Of a stretch of DNA of 64,000 bases, positions 27,275 to 36,688 are shown in pieces. Location: assembly GCF_013315265.1 (NCBI RefSeq), contig NZ_JABUFE010000012.1:1-64000 (forward strand), given 5' to 3'. The notes under the pieces were generated by a model. That model saw nothing but the letters and a program-made list of their open reading frames with translations, was not told the DNA's origin and made no database searches. The DNA is from Parasulfitobacter algicola (GTDB lineage: Bacteria > Pseudomonadota > Alphaproteobacteria > Rhodobacterales > Rhodobacteraceae). The number at the start of each line of letters is the position of its first letter. Positions within the stretch are counted from its first letter, which is position 1. A program made the position numbers and the translations under genes.

Positions 27275-28270
27275 ATGGACGAAACAAAGGCGCAGGCCGC
27301 GCTGAATATGGTCATGGACGCCCCCCACCGCGTGACGGATGTGACCAAGTTGGAAGGCGGCGTATCGAACTTCACCTATCTGGTTGAAACCGACAATACA
27401 CCACTGATCCTACGCACGCCACCGCCCGGGGCGCGCAGCGGGAACGCCCATAACATGGTACGCGAAGCACGCGTGCTGCAAGCTGTTCATCCTGTCTTCG
27501 AACTCGCCCCAAAGGCGATTGGATACTCTGATGACCCTTCCGCGACCAGTGACAGCTTTTTCATCATGGAAAAGCGTGAGGGCCTGATCCTGAAACCCGG
27601 CCAAAAGCTGGACATCACACCGGATCAGGCGCGCGCCTTGTGCGACAGTTTCGTCGACGTCTTCGCGACATTGCATCAGGCCCCAATCCCGGACACGGCC
27701 CGCGATATCTTTGGCGACCCCGACGGCTTTGTCGCGCGGCAGGTCGCCGGTTGGACGAAGCGGTATCACAAGCTGGGCCTGGCCGAGGATTTTACCGACC
27801 TGGTGGACTGGCTGGATCAGAACCAACCGCCGCCCAGCCCCCATACCTCACTGCTGCATAACGATTTCAAATTCGACAATATGGTGTTGGACCCCGATGA
27901 TCCGACCCGCATCATCGGCCTGCTGGATTGGGAACTGGCCGGTCTTGGTGACCCCTTGATGGATCTGGGCAATGCGCTGGCCTATTGGATCGAGGCCGCC
28001 GATCCCCCCGCCGCCCATCAGTTCAAACGCGGCCCAACCGATATTCCCGGCATGATGACCCGCGAAGACCTGATCAACGCCTATTGCGCCCGCCGCGGCT
28101 TTGAGCGCCCCGAAAGCATGGCGTTCTACGAAGCCATGGGCCTGTTCCGTCTGGCTATTATCGCGCTTCAGGTGCACGTACGGTTTGCAGGTGGGCCCGA
28201 CGTCGACGGCCCCTTCCGCAATGCTGGTCTGATGCTTTTAGGCCGCGCCCATGATCTGACGAAAGGCTAA
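27275..28270 (+). CDS. acyl-CoA-linked phosphotransferase (ACAD10/11 kinase-like)
   Basis: A 331-residue protein of the aminoglycoside-phosphotransferase/APH fold. The nucleotide loop LEGGVSNFTYLVE is near 27-39, the catalytic loop LLHNDFKFDNMVLD has Asp197, and GLLDWELAGLGDPLMDLG has the metal-binding Asp218. In bacteria and animals this kinase domain is found next to or fused with acyl-CoA dehydrogenases of the ACAD10/11 group. It phosphorylates 4-hydroxyacyl-CoAs there, and the neighbour here is such a dehydrogenase. A good ribosome site (GGAGGAG) precedes the ATG. First gene of a three-gene operon. Confidence 0.85.
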   Translation: MDETKAQAALNMVMDAPHRVTDVTKLEGGVSNFTYLVETDNTPLILRTPPPGARSGNAHNMVREARVLQAVHPVFELAPKAIGYSDDPSATSDSFFIMEKREGLILKPGQKLDITPDQARALCDSFVDVFATLHQAPIPDTARDIFGDPDGFVARQVAGWTKRYHKLGLAEDFTDLVDWLDQNQPPPSPHTSLLHNDFKFDNMVLDPDDPTRIIGLLDWELAGLGDPLMDLGNALAYWIEAADPPAAHQFKRGPTDIPGMMTREDLINAYCARRGFERPESMAFYEAMGLFRLAIIALQVHVRFAGGPDVDGPFRNAGLMLLGRAHDLTKG

Positions 28271-28273
28271 CCC

Positions 28274-29515
28274 ATGGATTTTACCCATTCCGACAAAGCG
28301 AAAGAGTATATCGACCGCGTCACGTCCTTTATGGACGATCACGTTTATCCGGCCGAGGCCACTTATAACGAACAGCTCAACGCATCAGATGATCGCTGGA
28401 AAATCCCCCCGGTTATGGAGACGTTAAAGACCAAAGCCCGCGCCGCCGGTCTGTGGAACCTGTTTCTGCCCGATGATCGGTTTGGGGCTGGTCTATCCGT
28501 TCTGGAATATGCCCCATTGGCCGAAATCACAGGCCGCAGCCCCATCGCGCCCGAGGTCTTCAACTGCAACGCCCCCGACAGCGGCAACATGGAAACGCTG
28601 GCGATGTACGGGACCGACGCGCAGAAAGACCGCTGGCTGAACCCCCTGCTGGCGGGCGATATCCGGTCGGCCTTTCTGATGACCGAACCTGATGTAGCAT
28701 CCTCGGACGCGACGAATGTGCAGTGTTCGATCACGCTTGAGGGGAATGCGACCTACGTCATCAACGGGCGCAAATGGTGGTCGTCCGGCGCGGGTGATCC
28801 ACGGTGCGAGATTTTCATCGTCATGGGCAAGACCGACCCGCAGGCCGAAACGCACAAACAACAATCCATGATCCTTGTGCCGCGCGACACGCCGGGTGTG
28901 ACGGTGAAGCGCCCGCTGACTGTCTTTGGCTACGACGACGCCCCCCACGGACATATGGAGATTGAGCTGAAAGATGTCCGCGTGCCTGCCGAAAACATCC
29001 TGCTTGGCGAAGGCCGCGGGTTTGAGATTGCCCAGGGCCGCCTTGGCCCAGGCCGTATTCACCACTGTATGCGGTCCATCGGCACCGCGGAACGCGCGCT
29101 GGAACTGATGACCGAACGCCTGATCAGCCGTCAGGTCTTTGGCAAGCCCATCGCGGCGCATTCCGTTTGGGAAGAACGCGTGGCCAACGCGCGGCTTGAG
29201 ATTGAAATGACCCGCCTGTTGTGCCTGAAAGCCGCGTGGATGATGGACACCGTCGGCAACAAGGCCGCGCGCAAGGAAATCGCGCTGATCAAGATCGCGG
29301 CCCCCACCATGGCACTGAAAATCATCGACGATGCGATACAGGCGTTCGGAGGCGAGGGCGTCTCGGGCGACACACCGCTGGCAGCGATGTATTCCTGGCA
29401 ACGCTGCTTGCGTCTGGCCGATGGCCCGGACGAGGTTCACCGCCGCACCGTCGCCCGCATGGAATTCAAAGACGCCGCCGCACGCACCGGCATCACACTA
29501 GGGGAAAAAAGATGA
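28274..29515 (+). CDS. acyl-CoA dehydrogenase (ACAD10/11-like)
   Basis: A 413-residue flavoenzyme of the acyl-CoA dehydrogenase family, 3 bp downstream of the kinase. It has [17 protein letters not shown] (FAD/substrate loop), [35 protein letters not shown] and a C-terminal helical domain with [17 protein letters not shown]. The catalytic base is probably in the [11 protein letters not shown] region, as in ACAD10/11. With the kinase it should eliminate phosphate from 4-phosphoacyl-CoA to form enoyl-CoA, channelling hydroxy fatty acids into beta-oxidation. Stop overlaps the SDR start (ATGA). Confidence 0.9.
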   Translation: MDFTHSDKAKEYIDRVTSFMDDHVYPAEATYNEQLNASDDRWKIPPVMETLKTKARAAGLWNLFLPDDRFGAGLSVLEYAPLAEITGRSPIAPEVFNCNAPDSGNMETLAMYGTDAQKDRWLNPLLAGDIRSAFLMTEPDVASSDATNVQCSITLEGNATYVINGRKWWSSGAGDPRCEIFIVMGKTDPQAETHKQQSMILVPRDTPGVTVKRPLTVFGYDDAPHGHMEIELKDVRVPAENILLGEGRGFEIAQGRLGPGRIHHCMRSIGTAERALELMTERLISRQVFGKPIAAHSVWEERVANARLEIEMTRLLCLKAAWMMDTVGNKAARKEIALIKIAAPTMALKIIDDAIQAFGGEGVSGDTPLAAMYSWQRCLRLADGPDEVHRRTVARMEFKDAAARTGITLGEKR

Positions 29516-30252
29516 CAGAGCAGATTGCATTGGTGACCGGGGCTTCCTCGGGACTTGGCGCGCAGTTTTCAAGGGTTCTGGCGGCCAACGGCTATACGGT
29601 GATCGCAGCGGCGCGACGCGAAGATCGTCTGACAGCTTTATGTAAAGAGATCATAGCTGCCGGAGGCAAAGCCCATCCCCTGCAAATGGATGTGACCGAT
29701 ATCGCAGGCATCCCCGCTACGTTGGACAAGGCCGAGGCCATGGCCGGTCCGATCACCTGTCTGATCAACAACGCAGGCATCGGCACCGAACAACGCGCGA
29801 CCGACGTGACACCCGATGATTTCGACCATATCATGACCGTTAACCTGAAAGCACCCTTCTTTCTGGCCACCGAAATGGGCCGCCGCTGGATCGGACGCAA
29901 ACAAGAGGGCCGGATCGTCAACGTCAGCTCACTTTCAGTCGCACGGGCTATTCCGGGGCTGACAAGCTATGCGATGACCAAAGCCGCCATCAGCCGTATG
30001 ACTCAGATGCTGGCGCGCGAATGGATTAATATGGGTATCAATGTAAATGCTGTTGCGCCTGGCTATATCAATACGGAGATCAACGAGGCTGCATTTGAAA
30101 CCGACAAAGGTAAACAGATGACCGCCATGATGCCACGTCGCAGAATTGGCGACCCATCAGATCTGGACCAGACCATCCTGTATCTTTCTGACCCGACTCA
30201 ACGATTTCTGACAGGTCAGGTAATTTACGTTGATGATGGGCAGGGGCTTTAA
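29512..30252 (+). CDS. short-chain dehydrogenase/reductase
   Basis: A 246-residue classical SDR, NAD(P)-dependent. The cofactor motif is [13 protein letters not shown] (9-21), the NAG motif is [11 protein letters not shown], and the catalytic Ser is in NVSSLSVA with Tyr-x3-Lys in SYAMTKAA. Its start at 29512 overlaps the stop of the acyl-CoA dehydrogenase (ATGA). By position it probably reduces or oxidises a 3-hydroxy/ketoacyl intermediate or a downstream alcohol of the same pathway; the substrate is not shown by sequence. Confidence 0.9.
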   Translation: MTEQIALVTGASSGLGAQFSRVLAANGYTVIAAARREDRLTALCKEIIAAGGKAHPLQMDVTDIAGIPATLDKAEAMAGPITCLINNAGIGTEQRATDVTPDDFDHIMTVNLKAPFFLATEMGRRWIGRKQEGRIVNVSSLSVARAIPGLTSYAMTKAAISRMTQMLAREWINMGINVNAVAPGYINTEINEAAFETDKGKQMTAMMPRRRIGDPSDLDQTILYLSDPTQRFLTGQVIYVDDGQGL

Positions 30253-30260
30253 CAGTATTA

Positions 30261-30554
30261 TTACGCTGCTTTATCAGATCCTTCAGACGGCGGGTCATTT
30301 TCATCGATGTTATCGTCGACGATCATTTCCTCTTTGTCTTCTGGCGATGGCAGCGAAAGCGCCTCGTCTTGAAGCTGGCCCGGCAACGCAAGGCTGATGT
30401 GACCACTGGCCGGATCTACGGTGATTTTTGGTTTATTTCCCTGTTTTCCGATCAGATCGTTCAACTCATCGATCACACGTTCAAACGCATCGCGTTGCGT
30501 TTCTATCGTGGCCTCGACCTCTTCTCCACGTTTGCGAAATAGGAATTTGAACAT
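30261..30554 (-). CDS. small acidic hypothetical protein
   Basis: A 97-residue protein beginning MFKFLFRKRGEEVEATIETQ. It has a positively charged N-terminus, a helical segment AFERVIDELNDLIGKQGN, a VDPASGHISLALPGQ strand pair and a very acidic disordered tail. I recognise no family. It lies just beyond the end of the SDR gene on the opposite strand, with no paired neighbour. Codon use and length fit a real small gene. Confidence 0.55.
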   Translation of the reverse strand: MFKFLFRKRGEEVEATIETQRDAFERVIDELNDLIGKQGNKPKITVDPASGHISLALPGQLQDEALSLPSPEDKEEMIVDDNIDENDPPSEGSDKAA

Positions 30555-30656
30555 TGGACCCTCATCAGAACAATTTGGAAGCTACAACAATAAACACACC
30601 AAAATACAAAAAGGTGCCAGAGAAAATTTAAAAAAGTGATTTATCCAAAATGACAA

Positions 30657-30863
30657 TCAGATTTTCTGCTTGCGTGCACGGATCCCAAAACGTGCTGATT
30701 TTTTGATCATTTCTTGCGGCGTATCTTCAAGTTCAACCGCAAATAGCTTTTTCAGCTCATCCCTGGTGATCAAAGGTTCTGACTCTTCGAATGCACGATC
30801 TTCATTCGTCGAAACATCACGCAACCGACGCGCAACGCCCATTAAATTTATCAATTTTGTCAT
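30657..30863 (-). CDS. small hypothetical protein
   Basis: A 68-residue basic protein, MTKLINLMGVARRLRDVSTN, with a middle acidic helix RDELKKLFAVELEDTPQEMI and a basic C-terminus ARFGIRARKQKI. It is AT-rich at its ends and stands alone on the minus strand between the acidic protein (30554) and the TspO-like gene (31070). No family or function is recognised. It may be expressed, but coding evidence is only codon-like structure. Confidence 0.45.
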   Translation of the reverse strand: MTKLINLMGVARRLRDVSTNEDRAFEESEPLITRDELKKLFAVELEDTPQEMIKKSARFGIRARKQKI

Positions 30864-31069
30864 TCCAAACCCCGATACAATAGCTGTTCGCCCAAACAGA
30901 ACTCGTTACCACAATTACGCCACTTTCTTGCCATCATCCGGGAAAGCCTATTTTTGTCAACGCATTGCTGACACTATGGTTAGCGCACATTAACAAATGT
31001 GATTCTTTTGCAACCCTTTGATTGTGAAATAAAATTGAACCAAATGCGAAGATAGAACGTTAAAGAAAC

Positions 31070-31774
31070 ATGAAAACACTCAAAGCTATTCTTGTCTTAA
31101 TCACCGCAAGTGCATTCGCATTGATGCCATTTTTTGTAGCTGATTTTAGCGGATTTAAATCTGATCAATTGCCGTTTCCTCAGATTGACCCCCCGATCCA
31201 ACCCGCAGGATATGCCTTTTCAATCTGGGGTTTGATCTATTTATGGCTTCTTCTCAGCGCAGTGTACGGTTTAATTAAACGTGTTGACGATGATACATGG
31301 GATCGCACACGACTGCCTCTTATTATCAGTTTAGGAATTGGCGCCGCTTGGCTACCAGTCGCGCTTTCCAGTGCGGAATGGGCCACAGCATTAATTATAG
31401 TCATGCTGGCCGGTGCGTTGATCGCCCTTTTGCGCGCACCTTCGCAAGATCGTTGGTGGCTGCAAGCGCCCATCGCGATTTATGCGGGATGGTTGACAGC
31501 CGCCAGCCTTGTATCAATTGCCATTTTGGGCGCAGGATACGGCATAGGGACCAGTGTAACATGGGCCTATATATCTTTGACATGCACATTGGCACTTGCG
31601 ATTTATATACAGACCCAAAAGCCATCTGCCCCAGAATATGGTCTAACGATTATCTGGGCGCTTGTCGCGATTATCATTGCCAATGCAGGGTCAAACCTTG
31701 GTATCCAGATATATGCAGGTTTTGGTATCCTGCTGTTGATTGGCTTGAAATCACGCAGTTCATTACCCGCCTAG
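31070..31774 (+). CDS. TspO/tryptophan-rich sensory protein-related membrane protein
   Basis: A 234-residue integral membrane protein with seven predicted hydrophobic segments. It opens with a hydrophobic helix ([20 protein letters not shown]) and carries [19 protein letters not shown], a pattern shared with TspO/MBR-related proteins ('P.w.F...W...Y'). The family often functions in tetrapyrrole or light responses, but this longer version is poorly characterised. It is convergent with der, and the two coding regions overlap by 4 bases at 31771-31774. Confidence 0.65.
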   Translation: MKTLKAILVLITASAFALMPFFVADFSGFKSDQLPFPQIDPPIQPAGYAFSIWGLIYLWLLLSAVYGLIKRVDDDTWDRTRLPLIISLGIGAAWLPVALSSAEWATALIIVMLAGALIALLRAPSQDRWWLQAPIAIYAGWLTAASLVSIAILGAGYGIGTSVTWAYISLTCTLALAIYIQTQKPSAPEYGLTIIWALVAIIIANAGSNLGIQIYAGFGILLLIGLKSRSSLPA

Positions 31775-33213
31775 CTTAATGGTTTTTTGCCAAGATGCTT
31801 TCGCAACCGCGACGGCGTTGATTTCTTCTTGTCCTTGTACGGGTTCTGATCTGCCTGTGATCGCATTGTCAGTCGAATGGGTGTGCCGGGCATGTCAAAA
31901 TCTTCGCGCAAGCCGTTCACCAGATAACGCGAATAGCTTTCAGGCAGCTTTTCTGGCAACGAACACATCACAACAAAACCGGGTGGCCGTGTTTTGACCT
32001 GCGTCGCATATCGCAGTTTGATGCGTCGACCGCCGGGGGCCGGCGGCGGATGTGCATCGACCATAGCCAGCAGCCAGCGGTTCAGTTGCGCCGTCGTGAC
32101 CCGGCGGTTCCAGACATCATATGCCCGTTCAATAGCACCCTTCAGGCGATCAATGCCCCGACCGGTTTTTGCCGAAATTGTCACCAACGGCGCGCCGCGC
32201 AACTGTGGCAAAAGACGTTCGAACTCTTCAAGCAACTCTTTCAGCTTGCTTTGTTTTTCAGTTTCCACATCCCACTTGTTGACAGCGATCACAACCGCCC
32301 GTCCTTCGCGTTCGGCCAAATCAGCGATACGCAGATCTTGTTGTTCAAATGGGATTTCGGCATCCAATAGAACAACAACGACTTCGGCAAATTTGACAGC
32401 ACGCAACCCGTCAGACACCGACATTTTTTCGAGTTTGTCCTGAACTTTGGCTTTTTTACGCATGCCAGCGGTGTCAAAAATCCGCACGGGCAAACCATCC
32501 CAGTCGATTTTAAGCGAAATTGCATCGCGGGTGATCCCGGCTTCGGGCCCGGTCAACAATCTGTCTTCGCCCAAAATCTTGTTAATCAGCGTGGACTTAC
32601 CAGCGTTGGGACGCCCCACGACCGCAATTTGCAATGGTTTGGTTCGCGTGATTTCGGGACTGTCTTCGTCAATGTCGATGTCTGTTTCAGGTTCAATCGT
32701 CTCGTGCTGTTTGGCCATACCGTCGGCCAAGGGCATCAGTACGCTTAAAAGATCGCTCATGCCTTCGCCATGTTCCGCAGACAGGCGTAGAGGTTCGCCC
32801 AGCCCAAGGGAATATGCCTCAATCATGCCTGCATCTGCGGCGCGGCCTTCGCCTTTGTTGGCGACAAGAATAATGTGCTTGCTACGTTTTCGCAAAATTT
32901 CGGCAAACAGCTGATCGGTCGCAGTGACCCCTGCCCGTGCGTCGATCATGAAAAGGCAGATATCGGCCATATCGACGGCGCGTTCGGTCAAGCGGCGCAT
33001 GCGGCCTTGAAGGCTTTCGTCGGTCACTTCCTCAAGCCCGGCCGTGTCGATCACGGTAAAGCGCAGATCCCCAAGACGGGCGTCCCCTTCACGCAGATCG
33101 CGCGTCACACCAGGCTGGTCATCAACCAGCGCCAAGCGTTTGCCAACCAACCGGTTGAACAGCGTCGATTTTCCGACATTGGGGCGGCCTACGATGGCCA
33201 GGGTAAAGCTCAT
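31771..33213 (-). CDS. der: ribosome-assembly GTPase Der (EngA)
   Basis: A 480-residue protein with two tandem GTPase domains and a KH-like C-terminal domain. First domain: GRPNVGKST (G1, 8-16) and DTAGLEE (G3). Second: GRPNAGKST (G1), [10 protein letters not shown] (G3) and NKWDVE (G4). The C-terminal domain has [19 protein letters not shown]. It is essential for 50S ribosomal subunit maturation. It is last in yfgM-bamB-der, 50 bp after bamB, an arrangement also found in E. coli. Confidence 0.95.
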   Translation of the reverse strand: MSFTLAIVGRPNVGKSTLFNRLVGKRLALVDDQPGVTRDLREGDARLGDLRFTVIDTAGLEEVTDESLQGRMRRLTERAVDMADICLFMIDARAGVTATDQLFAEILRKRSKHIILVANKGEGRAADAGMIEAYSLGLGEPLRLSAEHGEGMSDLLSVLMPLADGMAKQHETIEPETDIDIDEDSPEITRTKPLQIAVVGRPNAGKSTLINKILGEDRLLTGPEAGITRDAISLKIDWDGLPVRIFDTAGMRKKAKVQDKLEKMSVSDGLRAVKFAEVVVVLLDAEIPFEQQDLRIADLAEREGRAVVIAVNKWDVETEKQSKLKELLEEFERLLPQLRGAPLVTISAKTGRGIDRLKGAIERAYDVWNRRVTTAQLNRWLLAMVDAHPPPAPGGRRIKLRYATQVKTRPPGFVVMCSLPEKLPESYSRYLVNGLREDFDMPGTPIRLTMRSQADQNPYKDKKKSTPSRLRKHLGKKPLS

Positions 33214-33263
33214 TTCAATGCTCCGAAAGCAGGATCAACTTTGGGCTTTACACGACATAAACG

Positions 33264-34586
33264 CTAGCGGAAAGCGTGCAGTTGCCCACGCGTTGAAACA
33301 ACATAAAGCGTGCCATTTGCCACAACAGGGTTGGTTGTGGCCCCACCCTGAATCTGTACTTCGCTGACCAATACGCCATTTTCAGGGTTGAAAGACCGGA
33401 TCAACCCATCATTTGACGCGACAATCAGGCGGCCACCTGCAAGAACAGGGCCGTAATGGGCAAAGACACCCTTGCGACGTCGCGCACGTTCACGTGTGTA
33501 ATAAGGCAAAGACACACCCCAGATGCGATTTCCGCTTTCGGCATCAAGACGCACCAGTTCACCCTGATCGGTGACAGCAAAAACGGAGTCACCCGTGGGC
33601 CAAACCGGGCTATAGGCACCTTCGGTCGCTGTCCAAAGTCGTTCGCCATTGTTGACTGAAATCGCAACAATACGCCCGCTTTGGTTACCAACATAGACGA
33701 CATCACCATCTATGACCGGATCACCTGTGATATCTGAAACGGTGGTATAAACACGACCGCGTCGTTGACCTGATACAGTTCCGCTCCAGCGTCGAATGCC
33801 GCCCTTGCGGAACGCGGCAAGCAGTTCACCGGAACTAAACGCAAAGATTGCAATGTCATTGTTCACAGCAGGTGCCGCACCGCCAAAAACATTTGACGGC
33901 GATGGCGTGCCAGGCAACTGCCAACGCACGCGCCCGGTTTGTGCGTCAACGGCCCAGCCCACGCTGTCTTCGGTCACGACATAAACCAGCCCATCAAATA
34001 CAGTGGGCGCGCCAGTTGCCGGGGCATCAAGACGTTGTTCCCAAACGGTGCGACCCGTTTCCGCATCCAGGGCCGTCAACCGGCCAAATCCGGTTGTTAC
34101 AAAAATGCGCCCGGCCTGATAGGCAATACCGCCACCCGACGCTTCGCCTTCGCGGTCAGCTGCGGGCACCAGATCACGATCCCAAAGTCGGTTGCCATTC
34201 AGCGAATGCGCTGCGACACCGGATTCTGCGTCTAATGTAAAGATACGGCCACCTGCGACGATTGGATCAGCCGTAATACGATGCCCACGGCGTTCACCCT
34301 GCCCGATACTGGACGACCAGACCTGCGTCAGATCACGATCCAGCGCGGCATGTTGGATACGGTGCGATGCGTTGCCGTTTCGATGGGTCCAGTTGGCGTG
34401 GTTTACAGGCGCCGGCAGTGCAATCGGGCGGGTGAAATTGACAGGATCAGACGCGATTGCCTGGCCTTCGCCAGATAAGGGTGTGCGCAGATCAAGACGT
34501 TCACCAGGCAGACGTTCTTCACGTTCGGCACAGGCGGATAATATTCCGATAATGATGCAAACTGAAATAATAAGGGTCGGCTTCAC
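33264..34586 (-). CDS. bamB: outer-membrane assembly lipoprotein BamB
   Basis: A 440-residue lipoprotein of the BAM complex that helps insert beta-barrel proteins into the outer membrane. Lipobox LSAC places the acylated cysteine at residue 19. The rest is PQQ-like beta-propeller repeats, with 'A.dG.v..ld..tG...W' blades such as GRIFTLDAESG, GLVYVVTEDS and GQLVYVGNQSG-like variants (GDVVYVGNQSGRI). It sits between yfgM and der in one operon. Confidence 0.93.
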   Translation of the reverse strand: MKPTLIISVCIIIGILSACAEREERLPGERLDLRTPLSGEGQAIASDPVNFTRPIALPAPVNHANWTHRNGNASHRIQHAALDRDLTQVWSSSIGQGERRGHRITADPIVAGGRIFTLDAESGVAAHSLNGNRLWDRDLVPAADREGEASGGGIAYQAGRIFVTTGFGRLTALDAETGRTVWEQRLDAPATGAPTVFDGLVYVVTEDSVGWAVDAQTGRVRWQLPGTPSPSNVFGGAAPAVNNDIAIFAFSSGELLAAFRKGGIRRWSGTVSGQRRGRVYTTVSDITGDPVIDGDVVYVGNQSGRIVAISVNNGERLWTATEGAYSPVWPTGDSVFAVTDQGELVRLDAESGNRIWGVSLPYYTRERARRRKGVFAHYGPVLAGGRLIVASNDGLIRSFNPENGVLVSEVQIQGGATTNPVVANGTLYVVSTRGQLHAFR

Positions 34587-34626
34587 GGCCTGTGGTTCCT
34601 TCCGTATGGACGACGAATGTAGTGGG

Positions 34627-35280
34627 TCAAGTCGCCTCTAACTCGCCGCCAAGGGATACAATGAGTTGCGATACGCGACGTTGCAGTCCTGATGTAATAT
34701 CACTGTCGGTTAAAATACGCTGCAGACGCAAGAGCGCCTGATCGGGTTCGCCTGTTTCAATTTCAATCAAAGCCAATTGTTCTTCGGCCAACAAACGAAA
34801 CGCACTGCCCGGTGCAGACAGCGTGGCAAACGCACTGCGTCTGCGATCCAGATCCACCGCATCGCCCTGCAAAAGCAAAGATTTGAATGTCGCCAAATCA
34901 CGATAAATCGCGGGCAGATCATCATTATTCCGGATCGCATCATATGTGCTGATCGCACCGTCGGTGTCGCCTGTTCCGATCTGACTATCGGCCAAAATCA
35001 ACTGCGCAATAACGACAGCATCTGAATTTGTATCAATCGCAGAAAGGGCTGTAATACGTTCATCGGGTGTTTCAACCTCAAAGGCGGCGATGATCGCATC
35101 ACCGGTTGCTTGCGCGGCTTGGGTCTGTTGCGCCTTGCGATATTCATTAAAGGCAGCCCCACCAACCAGCAGAAAGATCGCAACGATCCCAATCCAGCCA
35201 TATTTGCGCAAAAGGCCAAACATACGGTCGCGCTTTATTTCATCGCTGACTTCTTCAATAAAACTGTCGTTGTTGGACAC
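34627..35280 (-). CDS. yfgM: YfgM-like tetratricopeptide membrane protein
   Basis: A 217-residue protein with one N-terminal membrane helix (YGWIGIVAIFLLVGGAAFNEY) and a periplasmic TPR-like domain containing ALLRLQRILTDSDI. YfgM contacts SecYEG and periplasmic chaperones; its locus is next to bamB in many proteobacteria. GTG 35280 (VSNNDSFIEEVSDEIKRDRM) is chosen: AGAGG precedes it, and the upstream codons to 35364 carry no similarity. The gene is 40 bp upstream of bamB. Confidence 0.85.
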   Translation of the reverse strand: MSNNDSFIEEVSDEIKRDRMFGLLRKYGWIGIVAIFLLVGGAAFNEYRKAQQTQAAQATGDAIIAAFEVETPDERITALSAIDTNSDAVVIAQLILADSQIGTGDTDGAISTYDAIRNNDDLPAIYRDLATFKSLLLQGDAVDLDRRRSAFATLSAPGSAFRLLAEEQLALIEIETGEPDQALLRLQRILTDSDITSGLQRRVSQLIVSLGGELEAT

Positions 35281-35515
35281 TGTTTGATAATCCTCTGCGC
35301 TGCTTGCCCCTATTACGAAAAGAAATTGGCATTGCCAAGGCCCGGTTCCTGCCGAAACGCGCACATATCACAGTTGGTTGTTGATTGGTGATCCAGAAAC
35401 AGGTATTTTAAACTGTTTCGTTTAGTTAAATGGTTTTGTATTTTCGAAATCGCCGAAAAACGGCCAATATGATAGCGTGGAATCAGACGCTTGATATAAA
35501 TGAGCAGAGGCACCT

Positions 35516-36688
35516 ATGAAGCTATTTTCAATATTGACGGCAATTCTGGTGTCAGCCTTTCTTTATTTTCTGGTCTTTGAACGTGACGCACTCATGGCTG
35601 TTGCAGCCAACAGTACAGACGATGTCGAGGATGAAACAGATGCTGAAGAAAATCTGCGGCGCGTATCCGTTGTTGCATTACGGTCCGAGGTGAAATCAAT
35701 CGACAGCGCGGTTTTATTGCGTGGCCGAACCGAGGCATTGCGGCAGGTTGTTGTTAAATCTGAAACCTCTGGCCTTGTCATGTCGGACCCTTTGCGCAAA
35801 GGATCCCGTGTTCAGGCCGGTGAACTGCTTTGCAAACTTGATCCTGGGACGCGTGAGGCCGCTTTGGCCGAAGCCAACGCTCGCCTGCCTGAAGCCTATG
35901 CCAGACAAAGAGAAGCCGAAGCGCGTCTGACTGAAGCCCAGATCAATGATCGCGCTGCGGCAAAGTTAAGCGAAGGCGGATTTGCGTCACAGACCAGAGT
36001 TGCGTCGACCGCTGCTTCTGTTGAAGCAGCCTTGGCAGCCAAGGAATCCGCGGAAGCCAGTGTGCAGGCCGCCGAAGCTGGCATCAAAGGCGCCCGAAAA
36101 GAAATCGAACGTCTGGACATTCGCGCGCCGTTCGCAGGATTACTGGAAACGGATACTGCCGAAACAGGCAGCTTGCTGCAACCGGGTGCAGAATGCGCGA
36201 CCATCATTCAGCTGGATCCGATTAAACTGGTGGGCTTTGCCCCTGAAACCGAAGTTGATCGGATCACCGTCGGCGCAACGGCTGGCGCGCGATTGCTTTC
36301 AGGCAGACAGGTGACAGGTCAGGTGACGTTTTTGTCGCGCGCCGCTGATCCTGAAACACGCACCTTCCGGGTCGAAGTTTTCGTGCCGAACCCCAATATG
36401 GACATTCGCGATGGTCAAACTGTGGAAATTCTAATTGCCTCTGACGGTGCTGATGCGCATCTTCTGCCCGGGTCTGCACTGACGTTAAATGACGATGGCG
36501 ATTTGGGTGTCCGTATTGTGAATAAAGATCAGAGAGTCGCCTTCAGCACGGTTAATTTCATCCGCGATACTGTTGATGGGGTATGGGTCAATGGCCTGCC
36601 GGATGCTGTCGATGTGATCGTGGTCGGGCATGAATATGTGACCGATGGCGTGCCCGTCACAGTAACTTATCGTGAGCCAGAACAATGA
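35516..36688 (+). CDS. RND efflux periplasmic adaptor (membrane fusion protein)
   Basis: A 390-residue adaptor linking an RND pump to the outer membrane. An N-terminal hydrophobic helix is followed by lipoyl-like and coiled-coil parts: VKSETSGLVMSDPLRKGSRV, a long Ala/Glu-rich hairpin (about 115-200), IRAPFAGLLETDTAETG and a beta-barrel with FLSRAADPETRTFRVE. No lipobox is seen, so it is anchored by the helix. The stop overlaps the pump start (ATGA). Substrate is unknown. Confidence 0.92.
   Translation: MKLFSILTAILVSAFLYFLVFERDALMAVAANSTDDVEDETDAEENLRRVSVVALRSEVKSIDSAVLLRGRTEALRQVVVKSETSGLVMSDPLRKGSRVQAGELLCKLDPGTREAALAEANARLPEAYARQREAEARLTEAQINDRAAAKLSEGGFASQTRVASTAASVEAALAAKESAEASVQAAEAGIKGARKEIERLDIRAPFAGLLETDTAETGSLLQPGAECATIIQLDPIKLVGFAPETEVDRITVGATAGARLLSGRQVTGQVTFLSRAADPETRTFRVEVFVPNPNMDIRDGQTVEILIASDGADAHLLPGSALTLNDDGDLGVRIVNKDQRVAFSTVNFIRDTVDGVWVNGLPDAVDVIVVGHEYVTDGVPVTVTYREPEQ

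Noticed and set aside
28493-29440. 315-codon minus-strand ORF
   Set aside because: It is antisense to the acyl-CoA dehydrogenase; composition is an artefact of GC-rich codons.
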